The notes: generated by a model from the sequence alone, not told the origin. A stretch of 42,525 nt of DNA from Acetonema longum DSM 6540 (GCF_000219125.1 NZ_AFGF01000074.1:1-42525); one strand, 5' to 3'. Numbered from the stretch's first letter, positions 9,266 to 15,700 are shown. A program made the numbers and translations.

Positions 9266-9945
9266 TTATTCCGGTAACAGGCTTTTCACAATCCCCTCCA
9301 GCGCTTTCTTATCCCCCCAGGCCCCGGTATGGACCGCCGTGATCAGTTCGGCCAGTTTTCTCTCCCGGTTAGCCCCAATGGCGGTCAAATAGAGCAATAG
9401 TTCGCTGATCGTGTAGTCCGGTATCGCCTGCTTGTCATGTCCGTGCTCAATCAGTTCCTGGAAGGCTTGGGCCCAGGTGACGCGCCTTGTTCTCCCTTGA
9501 CTGCAATGAGCTTGTTGAGGACTTCTGTCAGGCGCTTGGCAAAAAAATCCTTGTTCACCATCAGGACCATGCCGGCCAGTTCAATTCCTTCGGCAAGGTC
9601 CAGCTCGTCAAACCATTGTGGGCTCCTGCCAACAGCCAAGGCAATGATTTCCTTGAAAGTTTCGCCTCCTTGTTCACATAGCGCGGTTACGACCTGAAAG
9701 GTTTCCGGACTGATGCGGAACGCTGCCGCCACTCCCCGTTCCTCACTGGTTTCGTTCAGACCAAACGCCATTTTTTCCCAGTCCATGGTTGCCAATACTC
9801 CCGCCAGACGGGCCATTGCCGGAATCAGCTTCGGCAGGGCGCCGGCCTTGAACGGGCGAAGAGATACTGTCTCTCCGCCCAGTTTCAGTTCATAGGTTGG
9901 CGGGAAAAGTGCGGCCAGTTCCTGGACAGTCTCTTGTTCTGACAT
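9266..9945 (-). CDS. Tail assembly chaperone, frameshifted long form (gpGT-like)
   Basis: The -1 frame relative to the chaperone is open from before 9500 down to a TAA at 9266-9268 and encodes a coherent helical segment (TWAQAFQELIEHGHDKQ, then YTISELLLYLTAIGANRERK and ITAVHTGAWGDKKALEG). It has no ATG of its own and would be unused otherwise. A -1 ribosomal slip before the zero-frame stop at 9451 joins it to the chaperone, as in the lambda G/GT system. A candidate slip region is T-GGG-CCC-A at about 9469-9475; it is not a canonical heptamer, so the exact site is uncertain. The fusion would be about 225 residues. Confidence 0.72.
9451..9945 (-). CDS. Tail assembly chaperone, short form (gpG-like)
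   Basis: This 164-residue protein lies between tail tube and tape measure, the position of the lambda G chaperone. It is mostly helical (SLRPFKAGALPKLIPAMARL and an acidic segment LDLAEGIELAGMV) and ends in a Pro/Lys/Arg-rich tail just after the point where a second frame opens. Such proteins coat the tape measure during assembly and are not part of the finished particle. Name assigned on position and on the overlapping -1 frame described in the next entry, not on a recognised sequence family. Confidence 0.7.
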   Translation of the reverse strand: MSEQETVQELAALFPPTYELKLGGETVSLRPFKAGALPKLIPAMARLAGVLATMDWEKMAFGLNETSEERGVAAAFRISPETFQVVTALCEQGGETFKEIIALAVGRSPQWFDELDLAEGIELAGMVLMVNKDFFAKRLTEVLNKLIAVKGEQGASPGPKPSRN

Positions 9946-9967
9946 GCTCTTTTCCTCCGTTTACGAA

Positions 9968-10750
9968 TTAGTTCTTTTTAATGTAGTAGCCGTATGGGTC
10001 ATCGGGATGCTTGACTTTGTCGTTTTCAATCGCTGCCGTCAGCCCAAAGCTGGCAAATTCCTCGCTAATCAGGCCGATATCCCCGTCCGGGGTCATAGAC
10101 ACCCGCCAAAATTCCGCATCATAGGCGGGTCCTTGGGTCGGATCGCCGACAAAGCGCAGATATCCTTTAATTTTGTTGGCTTTACCGCCGCTGATCTTGA
10201 TTTTTTCATAGGCCTCCAAATCAAAGGTGACACTCAGAGGAGCGTCATCGGCGATGCTGCCGCCGTCCAGTATTTGAATGCGGCCGGTTCCCGGATCTAC
10301 GGTATAGTCAACGCCGGCTTGATAAGTCTTCGGGCCAGTCTCCATTTCATCTTTGACAACGACATTCGTCACCTCCCGGTATCCCAGGGCAAACCAACCG
10401 CCTTTTACGGCTTTGGCAATTTTTTGGGTCTTGCCGGTTGCCGCCTCCTGTTTAACGATGGAACTCTCACCCAAAAAGGCGATGGCCAGGTTTAAAGGAT
10501 CAAATTCATGCAGGGTAATCTTGATCGACGGTTTGGTCGATTTGTTGGCCGAAGCGTACAGGCCCCTTTCAGCTGACATAGAACTGTAGTGCTCCAACGC
10601 TTCGGTTTCGGTAGTGTACATCACCGAAGACGCATCTCCCAGGGAGCGTTCAAAAGTCGGATTGCCAGCGGCGTCGAAGCGGTTGAAGAACAGTTCCCCC
10701 GCTCCTAGCAGCAGATTGCCGCTGTCTGGTGTGTTGATCAGTTTTGCCAT
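9968..10750 (-). CDS. Major tail tube protein
   Basis: A 260-residue protein whose pattern (tube-like start MAKLINTPDSGNLLLGAGEL, a central beta region and a YLRFVGDPTQGPAYDAEFWRV segment near residue 195) matches tail tube subunits that stack as hexamers. Similar proteins describe an early 'GAGELFFNRFDAAGNP' loop. It has its own SD, AGGAGG, and its own promoter and terminator-bounded upstream region (10769-10829), consistent with the need for many copies. It precedes the chaperone and tape measure, as in siphophage tails. Confidence 0.82.
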   Translation of the reverse strand: MAKLINTPDSGNLLLGAGELFFNRFDAAGNPTFERSLGDASSVMYTTETEALEHYSSMSAERGLYASANKSTKPSIKITLHEFDPLNLAIAFLGESSIVKQEAATGKTQKIAKAVKGGWFALGYREVTNVVVKDEMETGPKTYQAGVDYTVDPGTGRIQILDGGSIADDAPLSVTFDLEAYEKIKISGGKANKIKGYLRFVGDPTQGPAYDAEFWRVSMTPDGDIGLISEEFASFGLTAAIENDKVKHPDDPYGYYIKKN

Positions 10751-10768
10751 TGATTCATTCCTCCTGTT

Positions 10769-10792
10769 TGTTGTGTTATATATAAATCAACA
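10769..10792. promoter_or_regulatory. 24-bp imperfect palindrome over the tail tube promoter
   Basis: The arms TGTTG..TTATA and TATAA..CAACA are symmetric except for two central-flank positions each side. The element covers the -10 hexamer of the promoter at 10777-10806. A protein dimer binding here would block or alter that promoter. This suggests the tail operon promoter is gated, but no binding protein is identified. Confidence 0.5.
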
Positions 10793-10806
10793 GGCTGGGA
10801 TGTCAA
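10777..10806 (-). promoter_or_regulatory. Sigma-A-type promoter for the tail tube operon
   Basis: On the minus strand TTGACA (10801-10806) is followed after 18 bases by TATATA (10777-10782), with the tube gene's AGGAGG and ATG at 10750 a short way downstream. It sits immediately after the terminator at 10807-10829, so tail tube and following genes are read from here rather than only by read-through from the lysis genes. Confidence 0.65.
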
Positions 10807-10829
10807 TAAAAAAGCTGTCTGCCGACAGC
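10807..10829 (-). terminator. Internal Rho-independent terminator before the tube gene
   Basis: GCTGTC and GACAGC (10814-10819, 10824-10829) form a 6-bp stem with a 4-nt loop, followed on the minus strand by six T. It lies between the tail-terminator candidate gene and the tube gene, so it separates a lysis/neck transcript from the main tail operon. Confidence 0.72.
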
Positions 10830-10885
10830 CTGCTCCAAACCGGAATAGTTGATCCCGCCTGTTCATTTCTAAACCAAAAGGCACC

Positions 10886-11281
10886 TTACATTTTCCACTC
10901 GACTTCGAGGGTGGTCCGGCTGCCGTACTCCGGCAGCACTGAGTTAGGATCACGCACGGTTTTCCGGCTGATGATATTTACCGCAAACGGCAGGGTGTTT
11001 TCCCGCCGCCAGGTCTCCAAAACTGCCTGGCGGCGCTGCTGCAAGTCATGAAGCTGCGCGTAGCCAGCAGCGGCATCCTGGCTCTCCACACATTCATCTA
11101 TCAGCAGGGTACTTTTCCCTTTTATCGGACCGTGCAACTGGTTAATTTCCTGTTCCCAGGACAGAAGGATAGCAGGACAGGCTTTTTCTCCAACGCCTGC
11201 ACCGGCTGTCACCATAACCCCAGTCATGGATTCATGCTGTCCCAGGAAATCCAGCATATTTTTCAAAATCATCCACCACAT
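10886..11281 (-). CDS. Tail terminator / neck protein candidate
   Basis: 131 residues, the same length as lambda gpU, and placed directly before the tail tube gene as gpU is before gpV. The protein is alpha/beta (MILKNMLDFLGQ start, KGKSTLLIDECVESQ in the middle, TTLEVEWKM strand at the end), typical of small phage tail-completion proteins. It would cap the head-proximal end of the tail tube. Start ATG 11281 is supported by GGAGGAG about 7 nt upstream. Assignment rests on position and length; no family motif is certain. Confidence 0.55.
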   Translation of the reverse strand: MWWMILKNMLDFLGQHESMTGVMVTAGAGVGEKACPAILLSWEQEINQLHGPIKGKSTLLIDECVESQDAAAGYAQLHDLQQRRQAVLETWRRENTLPFAVNIISRKTVRDPNSVLPEYGSRTTLEVEWKM

Positions 11282-11354
11282 TCCGGGACTCCTCCATTAC
11301 ATGTTTTTTACTTACCACCAGAGGGTTTTAAAGATTCTTTATGGATATCACCCC

Positions 11355-11531
11355 TTACAGTAAATGATAAACGCCGACTATGGCCAGTAAAGCAATGGCG
11401 ATACCCAGCCATACCTGAAAGTTTGTGAAGCTATGCTTTTCTGCTTTCTCTCTCACAAAAGCGTCCAGCTTGTGGCCGGCCTGATTAAGTTTCTGACCGG
11501 CTTGATTGACTTTCTCCCTGGTATTTTCCAT
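11355..11531 (-). CDS. Small membrane protein of the lysis module (58 aa)
   Basis: A short open frame with a strong SD (GGGAGG, 9 nt before ATG 11531). The N-terminal half is charged and helical (QAGQKLNQAGHKLDAFVREK), with two imperfect repeats of QAG.KL, and the C-terminal half is one membrane segment (WLGIAIALLAIVGVYHLL, about residues 41-58). It sits 15 bp after the endolysin. An N-terminal coiled amphipathic region plus a single C-terminal span could make it a spanin-like, holin-modulating or antiholin protein; function unknown. Confidence 0.7.
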   Translation of the reverse strand: MENTREKVNQAGQKLNQAGHKLDAFVREKAEKHSFTNFQVWLGIAIALLAIVGVYHLL

Positions 11532-11546
11532 ATTAATTTCCTCCCT

Positions 11547-12014
11547 CTAATTTTGTTGAACCTGTTTACGAATCTGTGGCAGCAAAGCATACAGCTCCTG
11601 CCCGGGGCATGCCGTTGCATCCTGGTCGCGATGGCCGATTATATCCGCTGGGGCTAGCCCATACTGTCGGCACAGATCGGCGCATACGCCGAATAGCGAC
11701 TCAACCTGTGCTATAGGCGTCTCCTCCAACTCGAAGTTGCCGCAAACGTGGATGCCAATACTGTCGTGATTGCCGGAAACCGAATGGGCGCCTCTGGCCC
11801 AGATAGGCCGGCCCCGCTCCACACTGCCGTCTTTGCGAATCACCAAGTGATAGCCGATACCGGCCCACCCCTGCCCGCCATGGATGATATGGAGTTCCTT
11901 CGCACTGAAATCATCCCCCGCACTGCCGCCGGTATGATGGATGATCAAGCGGCGGGTGGAATCGCGGGCGAGCATGGATGCGAAATTCAAATTTGTTTCT
12001 ATGATATGAACCAT
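11547..12014 (-). CDS. Endolysin, N-acetylmuramoyl-L-alanine amidase
   Basis: 155 residues containing the amidase_2/PGRP domain. The zinc ligands are visible: His in IIHHTGG (about 24-31), His in the HVCGNFE strand region and the GHRDQDATACPG motif (about 126-137) with its conserved His and Cys-Pro-Gly. It cuts the bond between muramic acid and the stem peptide of peptidoglycan after release by the holin. It has no signal peptide, as expected for holin-dependent export. Its SD (GAGG) and start lie 7 bp after the holin gene. Confidence 0.9.
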   Translation of the reverse strand: MVHIIETNLNFASMLARDSTRRLIIHHTGGSAGDDFSAKELHIIHGGQGWAGIGYHLVIRKDGSVERGRPIWARGAHSVSGNHDSIGIHVCGNFELEETPIAQVESLFGVCADLCRQYGLAPADIIGHRDQDATACPGQELYALLPQIRKQVQQN

Positions 12015-12021
12015 ACAAACC

Positions 12022-12558
12022 TCACTTCGACTTTAGTTTTAGGAACAGTGTACTCAATCGGCTGCGCAAAAAATCGAGTAGGCCGCCAGCTTGCTCGATT
12101 CCTGCATCTCTGAAGTTTTCCAAAATGCTCAGCGCCTCAGTAGCTGCCAAGTACATCCACACTACCCGGACCAGCATCGGGGTCTCGCCGGCAAGCCGCA
12201 GCATGTTGTCTACGCCTATTGCCATGATTGTCAGGGCAATATACAAGATCATTTTGCCGGCAAAGCGGTGCTTCATGGCGTCTGAATTAATCCGTCCGGC
12301 TTGAATTGCCGCCGGAATATTCAACAGACAGGATAAGAGCCCGTTACGGCATTGGCTTTCCGTCAATTGTGCATAGCTGATTGCAAGCCAGCGAGTCACC
12401 AAGTCAACGAAGACCAGCAAAACGAACCAGAGCAGGGCACTGGCATGGGCGCCACTGAGGGCGGTAATGATAGAGGCTAACACTGTTTTGAACAGCCAGG
12501 CGTCAGCCAGTCCTTGGCCGGCTTTGTATATGGCCTGTAGTAAATCGTCTAAATTCAA
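12022..12558 (-). CDS. Phage holin (Holin_4 family)
   Basis: 178 residues when started at TTG 12558, chosen because GGGAGGTG stands 6 nt upstream; a GTG at 12567 would overlap that site. The protein shows hydrophobic spans (ALLWFVLLVFVDLVTRWLAI, MILYIALTIMAIGV, VVWMYLAATEALSIL) and the Holin_4 motif EALSILENFRDAGI near residue 145, the usual S-I-L-E-N signature. It makes membrane lesions that let the endolysin out, releasing particles by lysis. It is the first gene of the lysis-tail transcript. Confidence 0.88.
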   Translation of the reverse strand: MNLDDLLQAIYKAGQGLADAWLFKTVLASIITALSGAHASALLWFVLLVFVDLVTRWLAISYAQLTESQCRNGLLSCLLNIPAAIQAGRINSDAMKHRFAGKMILYIALTIMAIGVDNMLRLAGETPMLVRVVWMYLAATEALSILENFRDAGIEQAGGLLDFLRSRLSTLFLKLKSK

Positions 12559-12587
12559 TTGTTTCACCTCCCTCCGTTGTCATAATC

Positions 12588-12627
12588 TCTATGTTAAAAA
12601 CTACAACCGGCGCTATGGCCGGTTGTA
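12588..12627 (-). terminator. Rho-independent terminator, right copy of the 40-bp repeat
   Basis: Same 10-bp hairpin and T run as at 39-78, with a single base change (12593). It lies about 30 nt before the holin start, so transcripts entering from the regulatory genes would end here unless relieved. Its position makes it a control point between early regulation and lysis-tail expression, or a boundary of the block. Confidence 0.75.
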
Positions 12628-12829
12628 GTTGGTACCTATTTATTCCTGTCGACTACATTGTCCAGAAAGTCTTTTTCTATGATACTATCATATCACGGTC
12701 TTGGCGGATTTTGGTAGTTTACAAAACTATTTTCAAAAAGATACTTTCAATGACAAATGGCAGGAACTGTTGCAGTCCTGCCATATTCGCTTAGGCATAT
12801 TATCAACGATAATTTTATTTGGTATCTGT
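12628..12829 (-). promoter_or_regulatory. Control region between activator and lysis genes
   Basis: This 202-bp gap holds two perfect inverted repeats. One, at 12678-12692, is TATGATA-C-TATCATA, containing a -10-like TATGAT on the minus strand. The other is a 9-bp stem (ATGGCAGGA/TCCTGCCAT, 12757-12765 and 12776-12784) just after the activator stop. No good TTGACA-like -35 lies in front of the -10-like element, which would fit a promoter used by the locus-specific sigma-like factor. The late promoter is probably here; exact position unknown. Confidence 0.5.
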
Positions 12830-13510
12830 TCACTCTTGCCGGGAACAATGATAATCCCCGTTATCCTCCATACATATCGGGCATTTGGTCTGCACATCGC
12901 CAAAGGCCTCAGCCAAATATTCCGGAATATGGCACTCTTTGCCGGAGGTATATTTCCCCTGCTGCCAGTGGCCGCCGGCGTTTACCGCCTGGAGGAACTC
13001 ATGGGGATAGTCAATTTTGTGTTTGGGACCGCCTGCGTCTTTGGTCGCATCCAAGAACAAACGTTCCCTCCATATAACAACACAAAAATCGGGGTGTTTG
13101 TCACACTTTTTTTGTATCTTTTCTAAAATTTTTTTTAGAATCCGAGAAATATTTTGTTTGTAAGTGTGAAATTTCTCGGCAATTTGCTGCTGTGTCAGTC
13201 CTTCCACCGCATACAGCCACAATATTTTAAAATTCTCTTCGCCAATGGTGGCCCTTATATACAGCAGCAGGTCAATGATTTCCTGCTGCCGTTCTTTTTC
13301 CAGCAAAATCTCCTCTGGCGTGGCGCTATATTGTTTTAATATGTACTCGATATGTTTCGTAGTGTACTTGTCTTCCAGGGCTGCATTATGGCGCCAGGTC
13401 AAATAGTCTTCCCGTTTTTCATAGAAATCCATTTTCCTTTGCAGGATCTGGGGATGATGGATATATTCCTGCAGCTCGAATAGTAGTTTTTGCGTGTTGT
13501 CATGGCTCAT
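12830..13510 (-). CDS. Sigma-region-4-like transcription activator
   Basis: 226 residues. The middle carries a sigma-70 region 4 helix-turn-helix (GLTQQQIAEKFHTYKQNISR, about 103-122) but no region 2, and the N-terminus is a long charged helical stretch. This is the layout of sigma-like phage activators such as PBSX Xpf, which turn on late tail and lysis genes. The C-terminus has cysteines (KKC, DFC, KEC, CPIC, HC) that may bind zinc; this is unusual for the group. It is the second gene after the SOS-type promoter at 13833-13883. Start at ATG 13510, with a modest SD (GAGAGG). Confidence 0.75.
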   Translation of the reverse strand: MSHDNTQKLLFELQEYIHHPQILQRKMDFYEKREDYLTWRHNAALEDKYTTKHIEYILKQYSATPEEILLEKERQQEIIDLLLYIRATIGEENFKILWLYAVEGLTQQQIAEKFHTYKQNISRILKKILEKIQKKCDKHPDFCVVIWRERLFLDATKDAGGPKHKIDYPHEFLQAVNAGGHWQQGKYTSGKECHIPEYLAEAFGDVQTKCPICMEDNGDYHCSRQE

Positions 13511-13533
13511 TTTTTTTGCTTTCCTCTCTTTCT

Positions 13534-13803
13534 TTATTGCGGCAAGTGCCGGTGATCTGCTGTTTCCAGCCGGAAGGTCCCGATCAGATGGCTTTTATCG
13601 CCTTTCCACTGGCAGGTCCGGATAATGCCGGACTGGATTCTTCTTTTGCCTTTATGCATTTTTGCATTGAATGCTTTTGTTCTTACAAAGATGACTTCCG
13701 GTGAATAACGATATAATTCTCTTTCGATTTCCCGGCATTCGCCTTCGATGGAGATTTTGTATCTCTGCTGGTTGATATCTACAAAAAAATCATGGATTTG
13801 CAC
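13534..13803 (-). CDS. Small SOS-operon protein of unknown function (89 aa)
   Basis: Start GTG 13803 was chosen because AAAGGAG is 8-9 nt upstream; an earlier in-frame TTG at 13890 lies in the terminator T run, upstream of the promoter, and has no SD. The 89-residue protein (MQIHDFFVDINQQRY opening, then an acidic ECREIERELYRYSPEV stretch and a basic KMHKGKRRIQSGIIRTCQWKG segment) has no recognised domain. As first gene behind the LexA-type promoter, it may be a regulator that tunes the activator that follows by 23 bp. Confidence 0.65.
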   Translation of the reverse strand: MQIHDFFVDINQQRYKISIEGECREIERELYRYSPEVIFVRTKAFNAKMHKGKRRIQSGIIRTCQWKGDKSHLIGTFRLETADHRHLPQ

Positions 13804-13832
13804 GGGAATCACTCCTTTTTGTTTCAAGTCGC

Positions 13833-13883
13833 AGAACACTTGTTCGCATTCCCTATTGTACTCCGAATATATGTTCGTGTAAA
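13833..13883 (-). promoter_or_regulatory. SOS-type promoter with two LexA-like boxes
   Basis: On the minus strand TTTACA (13878-13883) and TACAAT (13855-13860) are separated by exactly 17 bases, a near-consensus sigma-A promoter. A LexA/DinR-like box at 13864-13877 (CGAATATATGTTCG read on the plus strand, one mismatch to the Bacillus core GAAC-N4-GTTC) fills the spacer. A second box with a perfect GAAC-N4-GTTC core (13833-13846) covers the start-site region. The box centres are 31 bp apart, three helical turns. This is the layout of a DNA-damage-inducible promoter and would place the locus under SOS control. Confidence 0.82.
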
Positions 13884-13888
13884 GAGGC

Positions 13889-13917
13889 AAAAAAAATAGC
13901 CGGCCGATCGGCCAGCT
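13889..13917 (-). terminator. Terminator of the cation-efflux gene
   Basis: The near-palindrome 13898-13917 (AGC, one mismatch, then GGCCGATCGGCC) is followed on the minus strand by eight T (13889-13896). It ends the efflux transcript directly in front of the SOS-type promoter of the tailocin locus, insulating the two. Confidence 0.8.
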
Positions 13918-13930
13918 GTTCTCAGGATCT

Positions 13931-14818
13931 TTATTCTACTTCATTTTCATTGGGCTCCAAATGAATCACCACTACGCACAACCCTAACGCGTCCTTGATT
14001 TGAGCCTCAATCTCATCGCAGATGTCATGGGCTTTGTCAAGGTGCATGTCATTTTCCAGGACAATATGCATGTCGATCTGGCGATAGCTGCCGGAACGGC
14101 GGGTTCGCAATTTATGAAAGGAGATCACTTCCGGATGGCTGGTGATGATCTCCTGTATCAAGGCCTCTTCTTCCGGCGGTAAACTGATATCGGTTAATTC
14201 CCATAGGTTTTTCAAGGTCATGTCATAGCCTGCTTTAAAAATAATGACCGAAACCACAACCGCGATGGCCGGGTCCAGCCAGGTCAGACCGGTAATCTGG
14301 ATCGCCGCCAATCCGGTTAATACTCCCAAAGACGTCCATACGTCGGTCCGCAGGTGAAGAGCATCAGCCTCCAGGGCGTCGGACCCGGTCTGATGGGCAA
14401 CGCTTAATAGCCGGCGGGATACCAGATAGTTTACGATGACGGAAATCAACATGATTAAAATGCCGTAACCCAGATACTCCGGCTGTTGACTGCTTTGGAA
14501 TTTGTCAACAGCTTCAAAGACAATCCATACAGCGACTAATACAATTAAAAACGCCTCTGCCGCTGCCGACAGATTCTCGAATTTTCCGTGGCCGTAGGCA
14601 TGCTGTTTATCCGGCGGCTCGCTGGCTTTGCGCACCGCAAAGAAGGCGATCAAAGCCGCCAGGAGATCCACGGCCGAATGGGCTGCCTCGGAAATGATAC
14701 TGATGGAACCGGAAAAAATGCCAACGACTAATTTTAGTACCACCAGCAGGGTATTAGACAGAACCGATATCCAGGCTGTGCGTTTCTTTAATTCGTTGTG
14801 GGCATTCTGATTTTGCAA
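13931..14818 (-). CDS. Cation diffusion facilitator family transporter
   Basis: 295 residues from TTG 14818; this start was chosen because GGAGGG lies 6-7 nt upstream. The CDF fold is visible: N-terminal membrane segments (VLSNTLLVVLKLVVGIF), the metal-site motif SEAAHSAVDLLAALIAFF, the histidine loop PDKQHAYGHGKFENLSA and the second metal motif EADALHLRTDVWTS. A cytoplasmic C-terminal domain (SGSYRQIDMHIVLEND) follows. It exports divalent metal in exchange for protons. The NiCo-like riboswitch in its leader suggests nickel or cobalt as the cue. Single-gene unit. Confidence 0.9.
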   Translation of the reverse strand: MQNQNAHNELKKRTAWISVLSNTLLVVLKLVVGIFSGSISIISEAAHSAVDLLAALIAFFAVRKASEPPDKQHAYGHGKFENLSAAAEAFLIVLVAVWIVFEAVDKFQSSQQPEYLGYGILIMLISVIVNYLVSRRLLSVAHQTGSDALEADALHLRTDVWTSLGVLTGLAAIQITGLTWLDPAIAVVVSVIIFKAGYDMTLKNLWELTDISLPPEEEALIQEIITSHPEVISFHKLRTRRSGSYRQIDMHIVLENDMHLDKAHDICDEIEAQIKDALGLCVVVIHLEPNENEVE

Positions 14819-14837
14819 AAATTTCCCTCCCAAATAC

Positions 14838-14930
14838 AATTAGCCTGCAAGACCCAAAGGGTCCCGCAGGCTAATAACCTACTGCTGTTGCCCGGCTACG
14901 CCGGCAAATGCCGACCGCCTGTTCCATAGT
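14838..14930 (-). ncRNA. NiCo-like (czcD) riboswitch
   Basis: The leader of the cation-efflux gene carries conserved-looking junction strings: GAACAGGCGG, CCGGGCAACAGCAG and CCTGCGGGACCC, each beside a hairpin (CGGCATTTGCCG and TTAGCCTGC..GCAGGCTAA with an inner GACCC/GGGTC). This layout of four paired arms with GGGCAAC and GGGACC junction runs is that of the Ni/Co-sensing czcD motif. The last stem ends just before the SD. The consensus is recalled, not searched. A TTTACA...TAATAT/TATAAT promoter candidate lies at about 14935-14970. Confidence 0.68.
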
Positions 14931-14998
14931 ATTATATTATCATACCCAGGTAAAGTTGTAAATCAAACCAAAAATATCATCTGATGATTTATGGGAAT

Positions 14999-15649
14999 TC
15001 AACGAATATAAGCCACATGGACAACGGGGCACTGAATCGCTTCCAGGCGTTTCGCAATTGCCGGCATATCCTGCTCCTGAATGTCAGCCCGGACCACCAG
15101 CTGGAAGTGACCATTGTCCAGAGGATAGGTCACAAGGCTGCCGATATTGACTGACAAATCCTTGAACACACCGGTCACTTCGTGGAGCAGGCCCACTTTG
15201 TCGGTCACATTAATGGTAATGCGGGTCTTGCCTTCGGTTAGGCCCATCAGGTCAACGAAGGTTTTAAAAATGTCCGTTTCCGTAATAATTCCCGCCACTT
15301 TTTGATTGGCGTCAACAACCACTAAACCGCCGATTTTATCATTGTACATAACAAGGGCCGCTTCTTCGATGGTGGCGTCGTCCCGGATGGTTTGGACCGG
15401 GGACTTCATCACGTCTTTAATCTGCATTTTCGCTAACAGATAGTTCAATTCGTACACCGATAATGTGGTTGCCGGTGAAGGAGATACTTCCCGCAGGTCG
15501 CGGTCCGTTACGATGCCTACCAGTTTGCCGTTGTCCACTACAGGCAGCCGCCGGAATTGATGCGTCCGCAAGAGTTGAATGGCATCAGACACAGAGGTAG
15601 CAGGGGTTATGGTGACAGGATCAGGGGTCATCCGCTTAGCCACAAACAT
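14999..15649 (-). CDS. CBS-domain protein with C-terminal ACT domain
   Basis: 216 residues from ATG 15649; the longer ATG at 15670 was rejected because the ribosome-binding AAGGAG lies inside that extension. Two CBS motifs are visible (MTPDPVTITPATSVSDAI at the start; DVMKSPVQTIRDDATIEEAA around residue 80), then an ACT-like segment (RITINVTDKVGLLHEVTGVF, about 142-161). This AcuB-like layout binds adenine nucleotides and amino acids. It follows livF by 51 bp in the same direction, suggesting a sensor of energy or branched-chain amino acids for the transporter; that role is inference. Confidence 0.82.
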   Translation of the reverse strand: MFVAKRMTPDPVTITPATSVSDAIQLLRTHQFRRLPVVDNGKLVGIVTDRDLREVSPSPATTLSVYELNYLLAKMQIKDVMKSPVQTIRDDATIEEAALVMYNDKIGGLVVVDANQKVAGIITETDIFKTFVDLMGLTEGKTRITINVTDKVGLLHEVTGVFKDLSVNIGSLVTYPLDNGHFQLVVRADIQEQDMPAIAKRLEAIQCPVVHVAYIR

Positions 15650-15700
15650 AATCCATCTCTCCTTACTCATAATCGTAATACATCTGGAATATTGCCTCTC

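Noticed and set aside
9944-10495. 183-codon plus-strand open frame
   Set aside because: Antisense to the tail tube gene, no SD and no domain.
13804-13890. TTG-initiated extension of the 89-residue gene
   Set aside because: It begins within the T run of the efflux terminator, upstream of the predicted transcription start, without an SD.
14966-14998. Terminator after the CBS-ACT gene
   Set aside because: Only a 5-bp ATCAT/ATGAT stem before five T; too weak to list as a feature.
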